DNA of 64,000 nucleotides from Bolinopsis microptera (Eukaryota; Ctenophora; Tentaculata; Lobata; Bolinopsidae), in NCBI RefSeq assembly GCF_026151205.1, contig NC_087084.1:11311453-11375452 (forward strand). The letters are read 5' to 3'. Each line of letters begins with the position of its first letter. Position 1 is the first letter of the stretch. The translations under genes were made by a program, and so were the position numbers. Under the pieces are notes generated by a model. It searched no databases. It saw only the letters and a program-made list of their open reading frames with translations, and was not told the DNA's origin. This document shows positions 1 through 10,300 of this stretch, one piece after another.

Positions 1-2712
1 CTGCTCGTTAAGCCCACATCTTCTGTTACTGGATTTTATACTTACCAGGTTAGTCAACGCTCTTATTTCTTTTAAAAAAACTATATTACGATCATAAATG
101 CTAATGATTTCTGAAATTGTCTTATAACAGCTGCAGTCTTTGCAGCTGGTCAGCTATAAAATGCAATATTGCTGAAATGCTGATACGATCAGAACCATGT
201 AAATTGTTATGACTACAGAGAAAAGGATACCATATCTTCTCAATACATTCTTGCTGAGATCCCTAATGACGAGGAAGGGCCTTATAAAAGTACAATTTAG
301 GTAGCGGAGGAGGGTGACGAGCTAAAGTTATATTGTTTGACATCAGGACAAGACATAAAGTGGTCAAGGACCGTTAATGGGATTAAGGAAGAACTGAAAG
401 CCCCTACGTATCAGGTCTCGAAATCGTACAGGTGAAAATAATGTTTACAATCGGAAATAGAAACCACAAAAACTAATTAGATTTCTTAGTACAGTGAGAT
501 TCTGACCTCTAGAGCCCGATTTACCGCAATACAAAAACTGATTTGTCATTTGCTTCTCCCAAACTCTTGGTAAAGCAGAGTTCGACTGGACAACAAGCAC
601 TTCATGGCGCTTAGCCAAGATATGTTTGTCAATGATTGATGTAATTTAAATGTACTTAGTACTATGAACCGCAGTTTAACCTAATTAATTATAAATTTAA
701 TATATATAATTATAAATCCCCTATCACAGATGTGGGAACCCGTACATGTGTGGCGGGTACGATGTAGAGGAAACTAAAGTGTGCCTCAGGAGCACTCTGA
801 CCCTGAGGGGTCTTCAGAAGAGCGATAGTGCTACTTACTTTTGTCAAGAAGGAGTTCAGAAAGGAGCGTTTTCCTTCGCTTACGTTTTAACAGTAAGTGT
901 TGAAGATGGCGTGTAGTTTGGATGTACATGATAATGTAAAAAGTTTTGTGGAGTAGTTAATTTTGAGATTTGTGTGTTATTCTTTCTATGCTTAAGGCTT
1001 TTATAGTTCTAAATGTCCGATAGAGCTTTTAGCTAGAAATATTAAATTTTTACTTATTTTGTTATTGAAATATTAAAATTTTCATTTTCATCAGGTATTC
1101 AGCAGTAATGCTATGCCTCATATTTATGATTTTGAGCCTCTGCAGTGCAACAATACAGATTGGTACGGTTGCATAGCAACAAAAAACTCCGCCAGGTTGG
1201 TAAAAATATTAGTTGTTATTAATTGAAACATCAAAATTAAATTTTGTTTCCAAGAAGTTCCTCTAAAAACTAAATATGTTCCTGTCAGTTGAAACTAATA
1301 TCAAATAATAACAGATACGAGTTTTTCGTACAATCACAAGGAGACAAGACGACACTAAAAGGAACCTATAACGAAGCTAATATTACCAAAATTGGTGATA
1401 CAGACGTGAGATATCTTATCAGAGATAACTACATCGCACTGCACGACTTCTCTATACTGAATGTGAGACTATTTTCCAACAGTTGTATTATAATCCGGAA
1501 GCTTGCGACAATCGCGCTCACATTGGGATGTCCGCGAAGTTTCTTGTTTTTATTCATCTCGGGTCTTTAAAATAGTATGATTGAGAATTCAGGCCATAAT
1601 CCTTATAAACAGAATCTTGAATAATCTATCTTTCCATTTCAGCAACCTGAAATGAAGTTTGGGTGTAGGGCTTTTGACCGTTCTGGTAGATTCACCGAAT
1701 TTGCAACAGGTATTAATAAAAAATTCGTTCAGATTAAACCGCATATGGGGTCGTTCACATATTAATACGTTGGCTAGATTTTTGCCATTTCAGACTCCAT
1801 CCCCCGACACTACTTTGTAGAAACTACACTATAGCTTCCTAAACCCCCTCCCCCTACAACGTTACATATGAACGATCCCTATGAAAGTTATAAAGTTTAT
1901 TAGGTTCTAAACTTAAAGTCCGATTGTTGAGTAAACATGCAACGTGTTGAAGGCAGACATTTTAAGCAGGCTTTGTCTATCATCTTATTAGCATTAATTA
2001 AAATACCTACATTTCTCTCGATGAAAAACCGGTCTTTATAAAAAAATTAATATTTATCTTCACCGACAGCAACACCTTTATAGTTTATATTAAAGTTTAC
2101 TTTTAGTCACATATTATTTTAAGTACTCGGTATTTTAAAATGTATTTTCAAATCGGAAGTTTTAGGTAAAACGTTTGTCGACCTTGAACCACCAAGAAGT
2201 CAAGATACGTACGAAGCATATCTCGTTAAATGGATAGGTGTTGGTAAGTCCCTTATTTTAATAAAATTATTGATAAAAATAATAATTATTAAGACAATTT
2301 GTACATCTAAAATATCAGTTAATTTTGGAGTTCCACAAGATTTGAGACTCCTTTTGATGTTTTTATAGAGTAATGATAAAGGAAATATAACTGATACTCA
2401 AGAAAAATCTGAAATATCAGTTAATTTTGGAGTTCCAAAAGATTTGAGACTCCTTTTGATGTTTTTATGGAGTAATAATAAAGGAAATATAACTGATACT
2501 CAAGAAAAATGGAAATATTTACTATGCAATAAATAGTAACAATAATAAAATCTTTTTAACAAATTTTGCAATTTTCAGGCGTCGGATCGTTTGCAGGGTT
2601 GATAATTGTTATTTTTGTTTGCTGTAAACTTAAAAAGCGTTGTGGAAGAGAAAGAAGACATTCTGCAACCTACACAGGGATAGATAGGCAAGGAGGTCAT
2701 CAGGACCTGTAA
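1..2712 (+). CDS. Immunoglobulin-domain type I membrane protein, 3' part (5' end outside window)
   Basis: Eight exons: 1-48, 301-431, 730-892, 1095-1195, 1315-1462, 1643-1709, 2166-2243, 2579-2712. All junctions have GT-AG borders and compatible phases, giving 289 codons plus stop. The first complete Ig-like domain shows EEGDELKLYC, then IKWSR, then LRGLQKSDSATYFC, which is the B-strand Cys, C-strand Trp and D-x-A-x-Y-x-C pattern. A second, weaker Ig-like module follows, with WYGCIAT and KFGCRAF. The last exon encodes a hydrophobic span (GLIIVIFVCC) followed by KLKKR, then a tail of about 30 residues containing a tyrosine. This predicts a plasma-membrane receptor or adhesion protein. No specific family is recognised and ligands are unknown. 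An AATAAA lies at 3018-3023. The signal peptide and upstream exons are outside the window. Confidence 0.85.
2306..2509. repeat. 102-bp tandem duplication inside an intron
   Basis: Two head-to-tail copies, 2306-2407 and 2408-2509, differ at only a few positions. They lie in the last intron of the Ig-domain gene. No coding content is seen. Confidence 0.85.
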
Positions 2713-2764
2713 CTAATTAATTAATTAATTAATTAATTAAAAATGTGGTCATCAGGACCTGTAA
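2695..2764. repeat. Duplicated stop-codon segment around a TTAA tract
   Basis: The 18 bases at 2695-2712 (GGTCATCAGGACCTGTAA), which hold the last codons and stop of the Ig-domain gene, recur at 2747-2764 after a TTAA-rich spacer. The first copy ends the frame, so the second is in the 3' UTR. Confidence 0.85.
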
Positions 2765-4026
2765 TTGAATTTTTACTTTTCATTAAGTGTTTTATTTGGG
2801 TTTCCTCCACCATAAACTTTAAATTGTTGATGTTTTCATGTTGTGTGACATTGTATTAATTAATACTAATGGAAATACGTTGACTTGTGAATACTTTTAG
2901 TGCAGAAGACTGTGACGAATACGTTTTCTAATTATTTTCGTAGTTTTAATGGTTCGTTTGTTTCAACAAATAATACATGTGTTTGGTAAGGATGATGTGG
3001 GCTTAAAGACTGACAAAAATAAACATATGATTGGCAATATTTATTTGAAAAAGAAACCTTTCATCGAACCATCTGAAATTAATATCATGTGAATGTTACA
3101 CGTGATAACTATTATTAACACTATTATAGAGTTAACTTTGCTATCAATGTTTTGCAGTAGAACTAGACGATATAGTTGAAACAGATTTTATGATGATAGT
3201 ATATTTTAATTGTAATTATATTTCATCGCATCTATAATACTTGAAATAAAATTACTAAAAAAGATAGTTATAAGCATCAAAAATATTTAATAAATGCATT
3301 ATTAATTAGTGATTACTAATAACTATACCAAATGTTCGAGCTTTTGTTAGTTCAATAAATTATTGTTGATGATCATTCACTTCTCCTATCGCCAGCAGAG
3401 TCTTCCTCTCGCAGTATTACATTGGCATCCTTGACCACTTCGCTTCGTTGCATTTAAATGTGATTATCACCTACTTAAGTCATCCTTTGATGTACCTTGC
3501 AGTATTTGTTCCTGCTCGAGGATGAATGCATCAACCGCGATGCAGCATCACGATGAACTCTATTGTAATTACGTTTAGATGAAGCGGGGGATTCTGTATC
3601 CTGAGCTGCTAGTGTCCGAGTTTGGTATCGCTGTGGCCAAAGGTTTGAGGAATGGTTGCTAGAAACATTAACAGAGGTATCTACTATCTGATCAAAGAGT
3701 TTTACAAGACATCAGTTTGGATCCTAATTAAATTCAAGTAAGTGATCATGAGGATGATGCAGAACTCAGCACCAAATGATCAAAGGATATGTATGTCAAT
3801 GTAAAGGCAGAAACTAATGCCTGTTAAGAGTTAACAATCCGATGAGATCGGTACAAAATATCGAAAAGACTTTTATTATACTCTTTTTATCACGTTAAAA
3901 CGTTAAAACAGTCCAAATACAGAAAACAGATAACAATTTGTACTACCAATGTTATTGTTACAATAGTCTTTTATGGGCGTTTACTTTAGTCTTTTTGTCT
4001 ATGTTACTGAAGGAAGTTGGGACAAA
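2713..4026. other. 3' UTR of the Ig-domain gene and unassigned DNA
   Basis: AT-rich sequence. The only coding-like stretch is an open minus-strand frame of about 77 codons at 3475-3708, without a convincing start. Its composition is protein-like (for example NLWPQRYQTRTLAAQD), but no family is recognised. It may be a transposon relic or a terminal exon of a minus-strand gene. Nothing else stands out. Confidence 0.35.
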
Positions 4027-4799
4027 CTCTAAAGCATAGATGCGGAGTTCGTTGATTTTTGGCGTAGAGTTCGTGGAGTTCGTTCAAAATTTGGAGTTCG
4101 TTAGAGTTCGTTGGAGTTCGTTAGTCAATTTTTCAAAAAAAAACATGGAAAATGTTTTTTTAAAAAAGTAATCAGCTCAGGATTTCTCGCATGATCTCAG
4201 ATATTTATATCAACTTTACTGTAGTACTGTACACTGTCTACTTTACTGCTGAAAGTTGTACCTACAATGACATTTGAATCATCAACTATACCTATAAGTC
4301 TATACACAGTGCACTTCAATTTCAAATAGTTCAGTCTGCTGTACATGGCAAAATAAAATGTATACATCATACATGAACACTGAATGTACAATGTACATTC
4401 GGTGTGATCACAGCTGTTTACAGCAGAAGAAAACGAAACGCAACGCCAGAAGTACAAGTTGAAGTTTTCTGCAACGTGTCCAGGGAACGTGCGCGCGCAA
4501 ACTATTGGCGCCAGAATGTTCCAGTCGATCGACCAGTCCTTGTACTGTGAAATATACACTTACAGTGTACACGCGACGCGTGGTAGAAGTTTCGAGTACC
4601 AATATATTTAGTTGTTTTACAATCGTAAGTTATGTATTGAATTGGCTGAATTGTAAATACAATTTCTGTTTAATTTCATTTTACGTAAGTTGTACAAAAC
4701 GAACTCCTCAAGAGTTCGTAATTTTGGGTTGATGAGTTCGTAGAGTTCGTTGTCACTGAGGAGTTCGTAGAGTTCGTACGTATCATCTATGCTCTAAAG
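4027..4799. mobile_element. Non-autonomous inverted-repeat element with GAGTTCGT arrays
   Basis: The ends are CTCTAAAGCATAGATG (4027-4042) and its complement (4784-4799), 14 of 16 matching. Just inside each end is a cluster of GAGTTCGT: six copies at 4045-4122 and five at 4712-4780. All are in the same orientation rather than mirrored. The middle (about 4430-4600) is more GC-rich and holds no supportable gene. This resembles a non-autonomous DNA transposon with subterminal binding-site repeats. No clear target-site duplication was found. Confidence 0.55.
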
Positions 4800-5697
4800 A
4801 GGAACTGCGAACATAGTAGTATGTAGTAGAGTAGTAGTAGTAGTACTAGTAGTTTACTTTAGGTGTATTGCAATTTTATTCGATATTTTGAACAACTATT
4901 GATTTTAAACGATAATAACAAGCACCAAGTACCGTAAAGTGTTGTATTTGATCCAATCTAACGCAAAGAAAAACTTAAAACAAGCGAACAGAGCACACAA
5001 TACAGGCAATTTCTAGCTTATCAAATAGGAATTAGGAAGCGCATATCGACTATCGAGTAAAGGTTTAGTGGTGATAACAGATAAGTGACGTATCATGAAT
5101 TTAGGTTGACCATTGTTAATGGTCTGGCCCGGCGTGCGCTACTTCGTAGCACTTGCCGTCGGGCGCTACTTCGAAGAAATTTAGACGAGTAACATCCGTC
5201 AAGAATTTAAAACGTTCAGTCTGTAACTCGGTCAGTAATCGGAAGAGTTAAAGAGGTAGGGATTTCACTTATTTAATAGTAACTCTCTGATCTCCGTATG
5301 TGGCGGCAACAATTACCAATTAATGCAAATTAAACTTTTGTCGTTGTGATCCTTTAGTGTTTTTTTGCGTCCTATGACTTACATTTCAACAATGTTCTTG
5401 CTAGTGATCAAGAATTTTGTTTTTATTAACATATGATACTTTAGATCATTTAAGGTATTACTAAACCCAAGCAATGAGCAGTTCCGTACATTATCATGTC
5501 TCTGATCAGAACAAACTTAAAGCCGATTTTTGTAATTATCGCGATCCAACTTGCTCAGCAGCTTATTCAGTTTTGGACAAAAATAGCTGTATGAACTATG
5601 AACATTTTGAGATTTTTCAATTGAAAAAAGACGAAAAACAATTTGGACACGCGATTGTATAAATCATATACACAAACTATGTACTCTTCTTGCCCCA
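4800..5697. other. Non-genic stretch
   Basis: AT-rich sequence with a short AGT-rich run near 4830-4850 and a GC-richer patch at 5125-5190. An open frame of 62 codons at 5474-5662 has no splice context or recognisable motif. I see no supportable gene. Confidence 0.3.
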
Positions 5698-5896
5698 TTA
5701 ATGTATATTTAATACTTGGAAGAGTGAAGAGTGAAACATTTCCACCAGCAGCTCTGGATTGTTACCATAATTCTCAGCACACCACCACAAATGGTTCACA
5801 AGCTGGCTGCTATTCCAGGCGCCTATTTTAGGGTGTTCTTAGCTGCATTGTTTAATTTCTTTCGCAGATTCTTTGCCATGTGCCATACATCGTATT
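5698..5896 (-). pseudogene. DNA-transposon transposase relic
   Basis: Reading on the minus strand, one frame gives DVWHMAKNLRKKL. After a frame break, a second frame gives a Trp/His-rich stretch with NHLWWCAENYGN and a terminal NIH. The order D-x-W-H-x-A-K followed by N-H-x-W-W-C is, from memory, typical of an uncharacterised transposase group common in invertebrate genomes. The exact superfamily cannot be named from this fragment. The frame break shows it is dead. Confidence 0.5.
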
Positions 5897-6381
5897 GATT
5901 GATTGTAAACCAAGACGGTGCCCGGGTGGTTCTAATGACAAATTTTAATCTCAACAAATATATAATAAAATAGTAATAATCCCTCACAAGGGCATTGCAC
6001 TCTTAATACGTTAATAGTAAAATGCCACACTGTGTAGATCAGCACTTTACGACGGAATCGGAACCTCATCTCCCAAATATTGCAAAAACTTAAAGTTTTG
6101 TATGCTCCAAAGTCCAACGGCCAAAAAGAATAACTCAACAAATAAAATTGTTTATCACAACGGGACAAGTCCCCATCTTCTCACGAACACTATCGTCCCT
6201 AATATAATAGCAAGACATGTATTGAAAAAATACACTCTAAAAAAGCCACACTCATCCCACTGATATGTCTTCAGTATGAATTCAAATTGTCCCTCCGTAA
6301 TTCGCACCAACAGGCAACGTTACGTCACTGCTTGACTGGCCGAGTAGTCTTCTCATTCAACTTGAGCTCCATCTATTATCT

Positions 6382-6467
6382 CTACTAGCAGGAACCCGTC
6401 TAACCCTAAAGTGGTGTCAAGACTCAAAAGACTAAGATAATTATTACCTATTTAATTCGCGTTTTTG
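6382..6467 (-). mobile_element. Short MITE, second copy of the 38.27 kb insertion
   Basis: This stretch is the reverse complement, with a few differences, of the roughly 100-bp sequence at 38270-38373. Shared parts include AGCAGGAACCCGTCT, GGTGTCAAGACTC and TTTAATTCGCG. At the 38 kb site an empty sister sequence exists, which shows that the piece is a mobile insertion. Confidence 0.65.
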
Positions 6468-6698
6468 TCACCACTTGGGGGTCCAAATTTTGGGCACTAA
6501 AATTCTTATTCTTTTTTATTATTTCATGCTGATTTGAAGGCCATTAAGGCATTTGACCCAGTCAAAAAAGTTTCAGTTGTATATCTTTCACGGTTTTTGC
6601 GGAAAGTCGCGTTTATAAAGTTGATGCCGTGGTGTCAGTAAAATGGCACGGATCCATGATATATATCGTCTCGCTTTATATATAGTAAGATTAGTCTG

Positions 6699-6905
6699 GT
6701 AAGACTAATAGAGATAATAACAATGATCTTTAGTAAGTATCCTTAATTATTGTTGATTGACAATTATAATTTGGTAATAGCATTATCTTTGTTAGTCTAG
6801 TGAGTGTGAATGTGTGGATAGCCGTGGTTATTCAGGTAAGACTAATAGAGATAATAACAGTGATCTTTTGTACGTATCCTTAATCATAGTTGATTGACTT
6901 TTACA
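6699..6905. repeat. Diverged local duplication of about 70 bp
   Basis: GTAAGACTAATAGAGATAAT begins at 6699 and again at 6836. Each copy runs on for roughly 70 bp (up to TTGATTGAC), with scattered differences. No gene is present. Confidence 0.7.
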
Positions 6906-6957
6906 TTAATTAATTGTCATTATCATCAATTGTGTTTTCATTGTCCTCTCTTATATA

Positions 6958-7255
6958 TCAGTTATCACTGAGCTCCATTGCGCGTTTCAGTCTAATCTCC
7001 TCAAATATGTCTCCGACTGTTCTGTTCAAGTCTTTACTGGAATCTTCAGGAAAACCGAAAATCATGATATTCTTGCTCAAGTCTTCTGCTTGCACCACAG
7101 ACTTGACGACTTCCTTCAAAGTCTCGGGTGTAACTGAACTGTCAGGTTATGACAAACCATGACATTTTCCTGAACTGCATCGCTGTACGATTTAAACAGA
7201 CGCTCAACCGTGTCTTTAAAAACGGTCTGCACTGCCTGTGCAAGGTATAGTTTAG
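6958..7255 (-). pseudogene. LINE ORF1 relic
   Basis: The minus-strand frame at about 6958-7130 encodes a stretch with VVQAEDLSKN, NIMIFGFPED and DIFEEIRLK. A second frame upstream (7140-7255) encodes AVQTVFKDTVERL. The hydrophobic IMIFGFPE box after a coiled-coil-like region is characteristic of ORF1 proteins of non-LTR retrotransposons. The two halves are out of frame with each other, so the copy is inactive. It lies upstream of the exon at 7323, probably in that gene's intron. Confidence 0.6.
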
Positions 7256-7322
7256 TTAATATGTTTTGTTTGAGGCATGTTACAGTTACACAGTAATTAC
7301 ACAGTTAATGGTGTTATTATAG

Positions 7323-10300
7323 TGGCAGCCCGAAGCACGCCTTCAAAGTCGAGCTCGAGCAAGGAGAGAGGTCTGGTCAGATGATGGTTATGGAGACGAA
7401 CTTCTACCACTGCTACACGTGTGGGTTTATCCCATGGGAGTATGGTCCCATCGGAGCCCCCTGGAGAGGATGGTGAGAGATTGTAACTTGTTCATTCACT
7501 TTCTGCTATTAGATCAATGATCCTGTCAATGATGACCGTCATTTACCCTTTCAATTTGCAATGGGAAAAAATAAATCGTCATGGTTCGGTATTTTTCCTT
7601 TTATTTACGTTTACAATAAAAAGATTTTCGTTTTGATTAAACATTTATTATCACAGTTCCTGTCCCAACCCGTTTGCACTGATGCGAGGACAGGTGAACG
7701 GGCATCAGCAGCAGAACCCGAATGCAATAAGGAGGATGCTGACACCACGCGTCTTCGAGGGCAAGGCAAGGGTTCTCAACGTGACACCCGGGGATAGGAG
7801 GTACCAGCAAGGGTTCTCAACGTGACACCCGGAGATAGGAGTTACCAGCAAGGGTTCTCAACGTGACACCCGGGGATAGGAGGTACCAGCAAGGGTTCTC
7901 AACGTGACACCCGGGGATAGGAGGTACCAGAAAGGGTTCTCAACGTGACACCCGGGGATAGGAGGTACCAGAGGGCAAGGCAAGGGTTCTCAACGTGACA
8001 CCCGGGGATAGGAGGTACCAGATTGAGGGCAAGGCAAGGGTTCTCAACGTGACACCCGGGGATAGGAGGTACCAGATTGAGGGCAAGGCAAGGGTTCTCA
8101 ACGTGACACCCGGGGATAGGAGGTACCAGATTGAGGGCAAGGCAAGGGTTCTCAACGTGACACCCGGGGATAGGAGGTACCAGATTGAGGGCAAGGCAAG
8201 GGTTCTCAACGTGACACCCGGGGATAGGAGGTACCAGAGGGCAAGGCAAGGGTTCTCAACGTGACACCCGGGGATAGGAGGTACCAGCAAGGGTTCTCAA
8301 CGTGACACCCGGGGATAGGAGGTACCAGATTGAGGGCAAGGCAAGGGTTCTCAACGTGACACCCGGGGATAGGAGGTACCAGATTGAGGGCAAGGCAAGG
8401 GTTCTCAACGTGACACCCGGGGATAGGAGGTACCAGATTGAGGGCAAGGCAAAGATCCTCAACGTGACACCCGGGGATAGGAGGTACCAGATTGAGGGCA
8501 AGGCAAAGATCCTCAACGTGACACCCGGGGATAGGAGGTACCAGATTGAGGGCAAGGCAAGGGTTCTCAACGTGACACCCGGGGATAGGAGGTACCAGAT
8601 TGAGGGCAAGGCAAGGGTTCTCAACGTGACACCCGGGGATAGGAGGTACCAGATTGAGTTTAATAGGGCAAGGCAAGGGTTCTCAACGTGACACCCGGGG
8701 ATAGGAGGTACCAGATTGAGTTTAATAGGGCAAGGCAAGGGTTCTCAACGTGACACCCGGGGATAGGAGGTACCAGATTGAGTTTAATAGGGCAAGGCAA
8801 GGGTTCTCAACGTGACACCCGGGGATAGGAGGTACCAGATAGAGTTTAATAGGGCAAGGCAAGGGTTCTCAACGTGACACCCGGGGATAGGAGGTACCAG
8901 ATAGAGTTTAATAGGGCAAGGCAAGGGTTCTCAACGTGACACCCGGGGATAGGAGGTACCAGATAGAGTTTAATAGGGCAAGGCAAGGGTTCTCAACGTG
9001 ACACCCGGGGATAGGAGGTACCAGATTGAGGGCAAGGCAAGGGTTCTCAACGTGACACCCGGGGATAGGAGGTACCAGATTGAGGGCAAGGCAAGGTTTC
9101 TCAACGTGACACCCGGGGATAGGAGGTACCAGATTGAGGGCAAGGCAAGGGTTCTCAACGTGACACCCGGGGATAGGAGGTACCAGATTGAGGGCAAGGC
9201 AAGGGTTCTCAACGTGACACCCGGGGATAGGAGGTACCAGATTGAGGGCAAGGCAAGGGTTCTCAACGTGACACCCGGGGATAGGAGGTACCAGATTGAG
9301 GGCAAGGCAAGGGTTCTCAACGTGACACCCGGGGATGGAGGTACCAGATTGAGGGCAAGGCAAGGGTTCTCAACGTGACACCCGGGGATAGGAGGTACCA
9401 GATTGAGGGCAAGGCAAGGGTTCTCAACGTGACACCCGGGGATAGGAGGTACCAGATTGAGGGCAAGGCAAGGGTTCTCAACGTGACACCCGGGGATAGG
9501 AGGTACCAGATTGAGGGCAAGGCAAGGGTTCTCAACGTGACACCCGGGGATAGGAGGTACCAGATTGAGGGCAAGGCAAGGGTTCTCAACGTGACACCCG
9601 GGGATAGGAGGTACCAGATTGAGGGGCAAGGCAAGGGTTCTCAACGTGACACCCGGGGATGGGAGGTACCAGATTGAGGGCAAGGCAAGGGTTCTCAACG
9701 TGACACCCGGGGATAGGAGGTACCAGATTGAGGGCAAGGCAAGGGTTCTCAACGTGACACCCGGGGATGGGAGGTACCAGATTGAGGGCAAGGCAAGGGT
9801 TCTCAACGTGACACCCGGGGATAGGAGGTACCAGATTGAGGGCAAGGCAAGGGTTCTCAACGTGACACCCGGGGATAGGAGGTACCAGATTGAGGGCAAG
9901 GCAAGGGTTCTCAACGTGACACCCGGGGATAGGAGGTACCAGATTGAGGGCAAGGCAAGGGTTCTCAACGTGACACCCGGGGATAGGAGGTACCAGATTG
10001 AGGGCAAGGCAAGGGTTCTCAACGTGACACCCGGGGATAGGAGGTACCAGATTGAGGGCAAGGCAAGGGTTCTCAACGTGACACCCGGGGATAGGAGGTA
10101 CCAGATTGAGTTTAATAGGGCAAGGCAAGGGTTCTCAACGTGACACCCGGGGATAGGAGGTACCAGATTGAGTTTAATAGGGCAAGGCAAGGGTTCTCAA
10201 CGTGACACCCGGGGATAGGAGGTACCAGATAGAGTTTAATAGGGCAAGGCAAGGGTTCTCAACGTGACACCCGGGGATAGGAGGTACCAGATTGAGTTTA

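Noticed and set aside
4197..4732. Open frames of 64-120 codons on both strands inside the GAGTTCGT element
   Set aside because: Mutually overlapping, Cys/Tyr-rich low-plausibility proteins without motifs.
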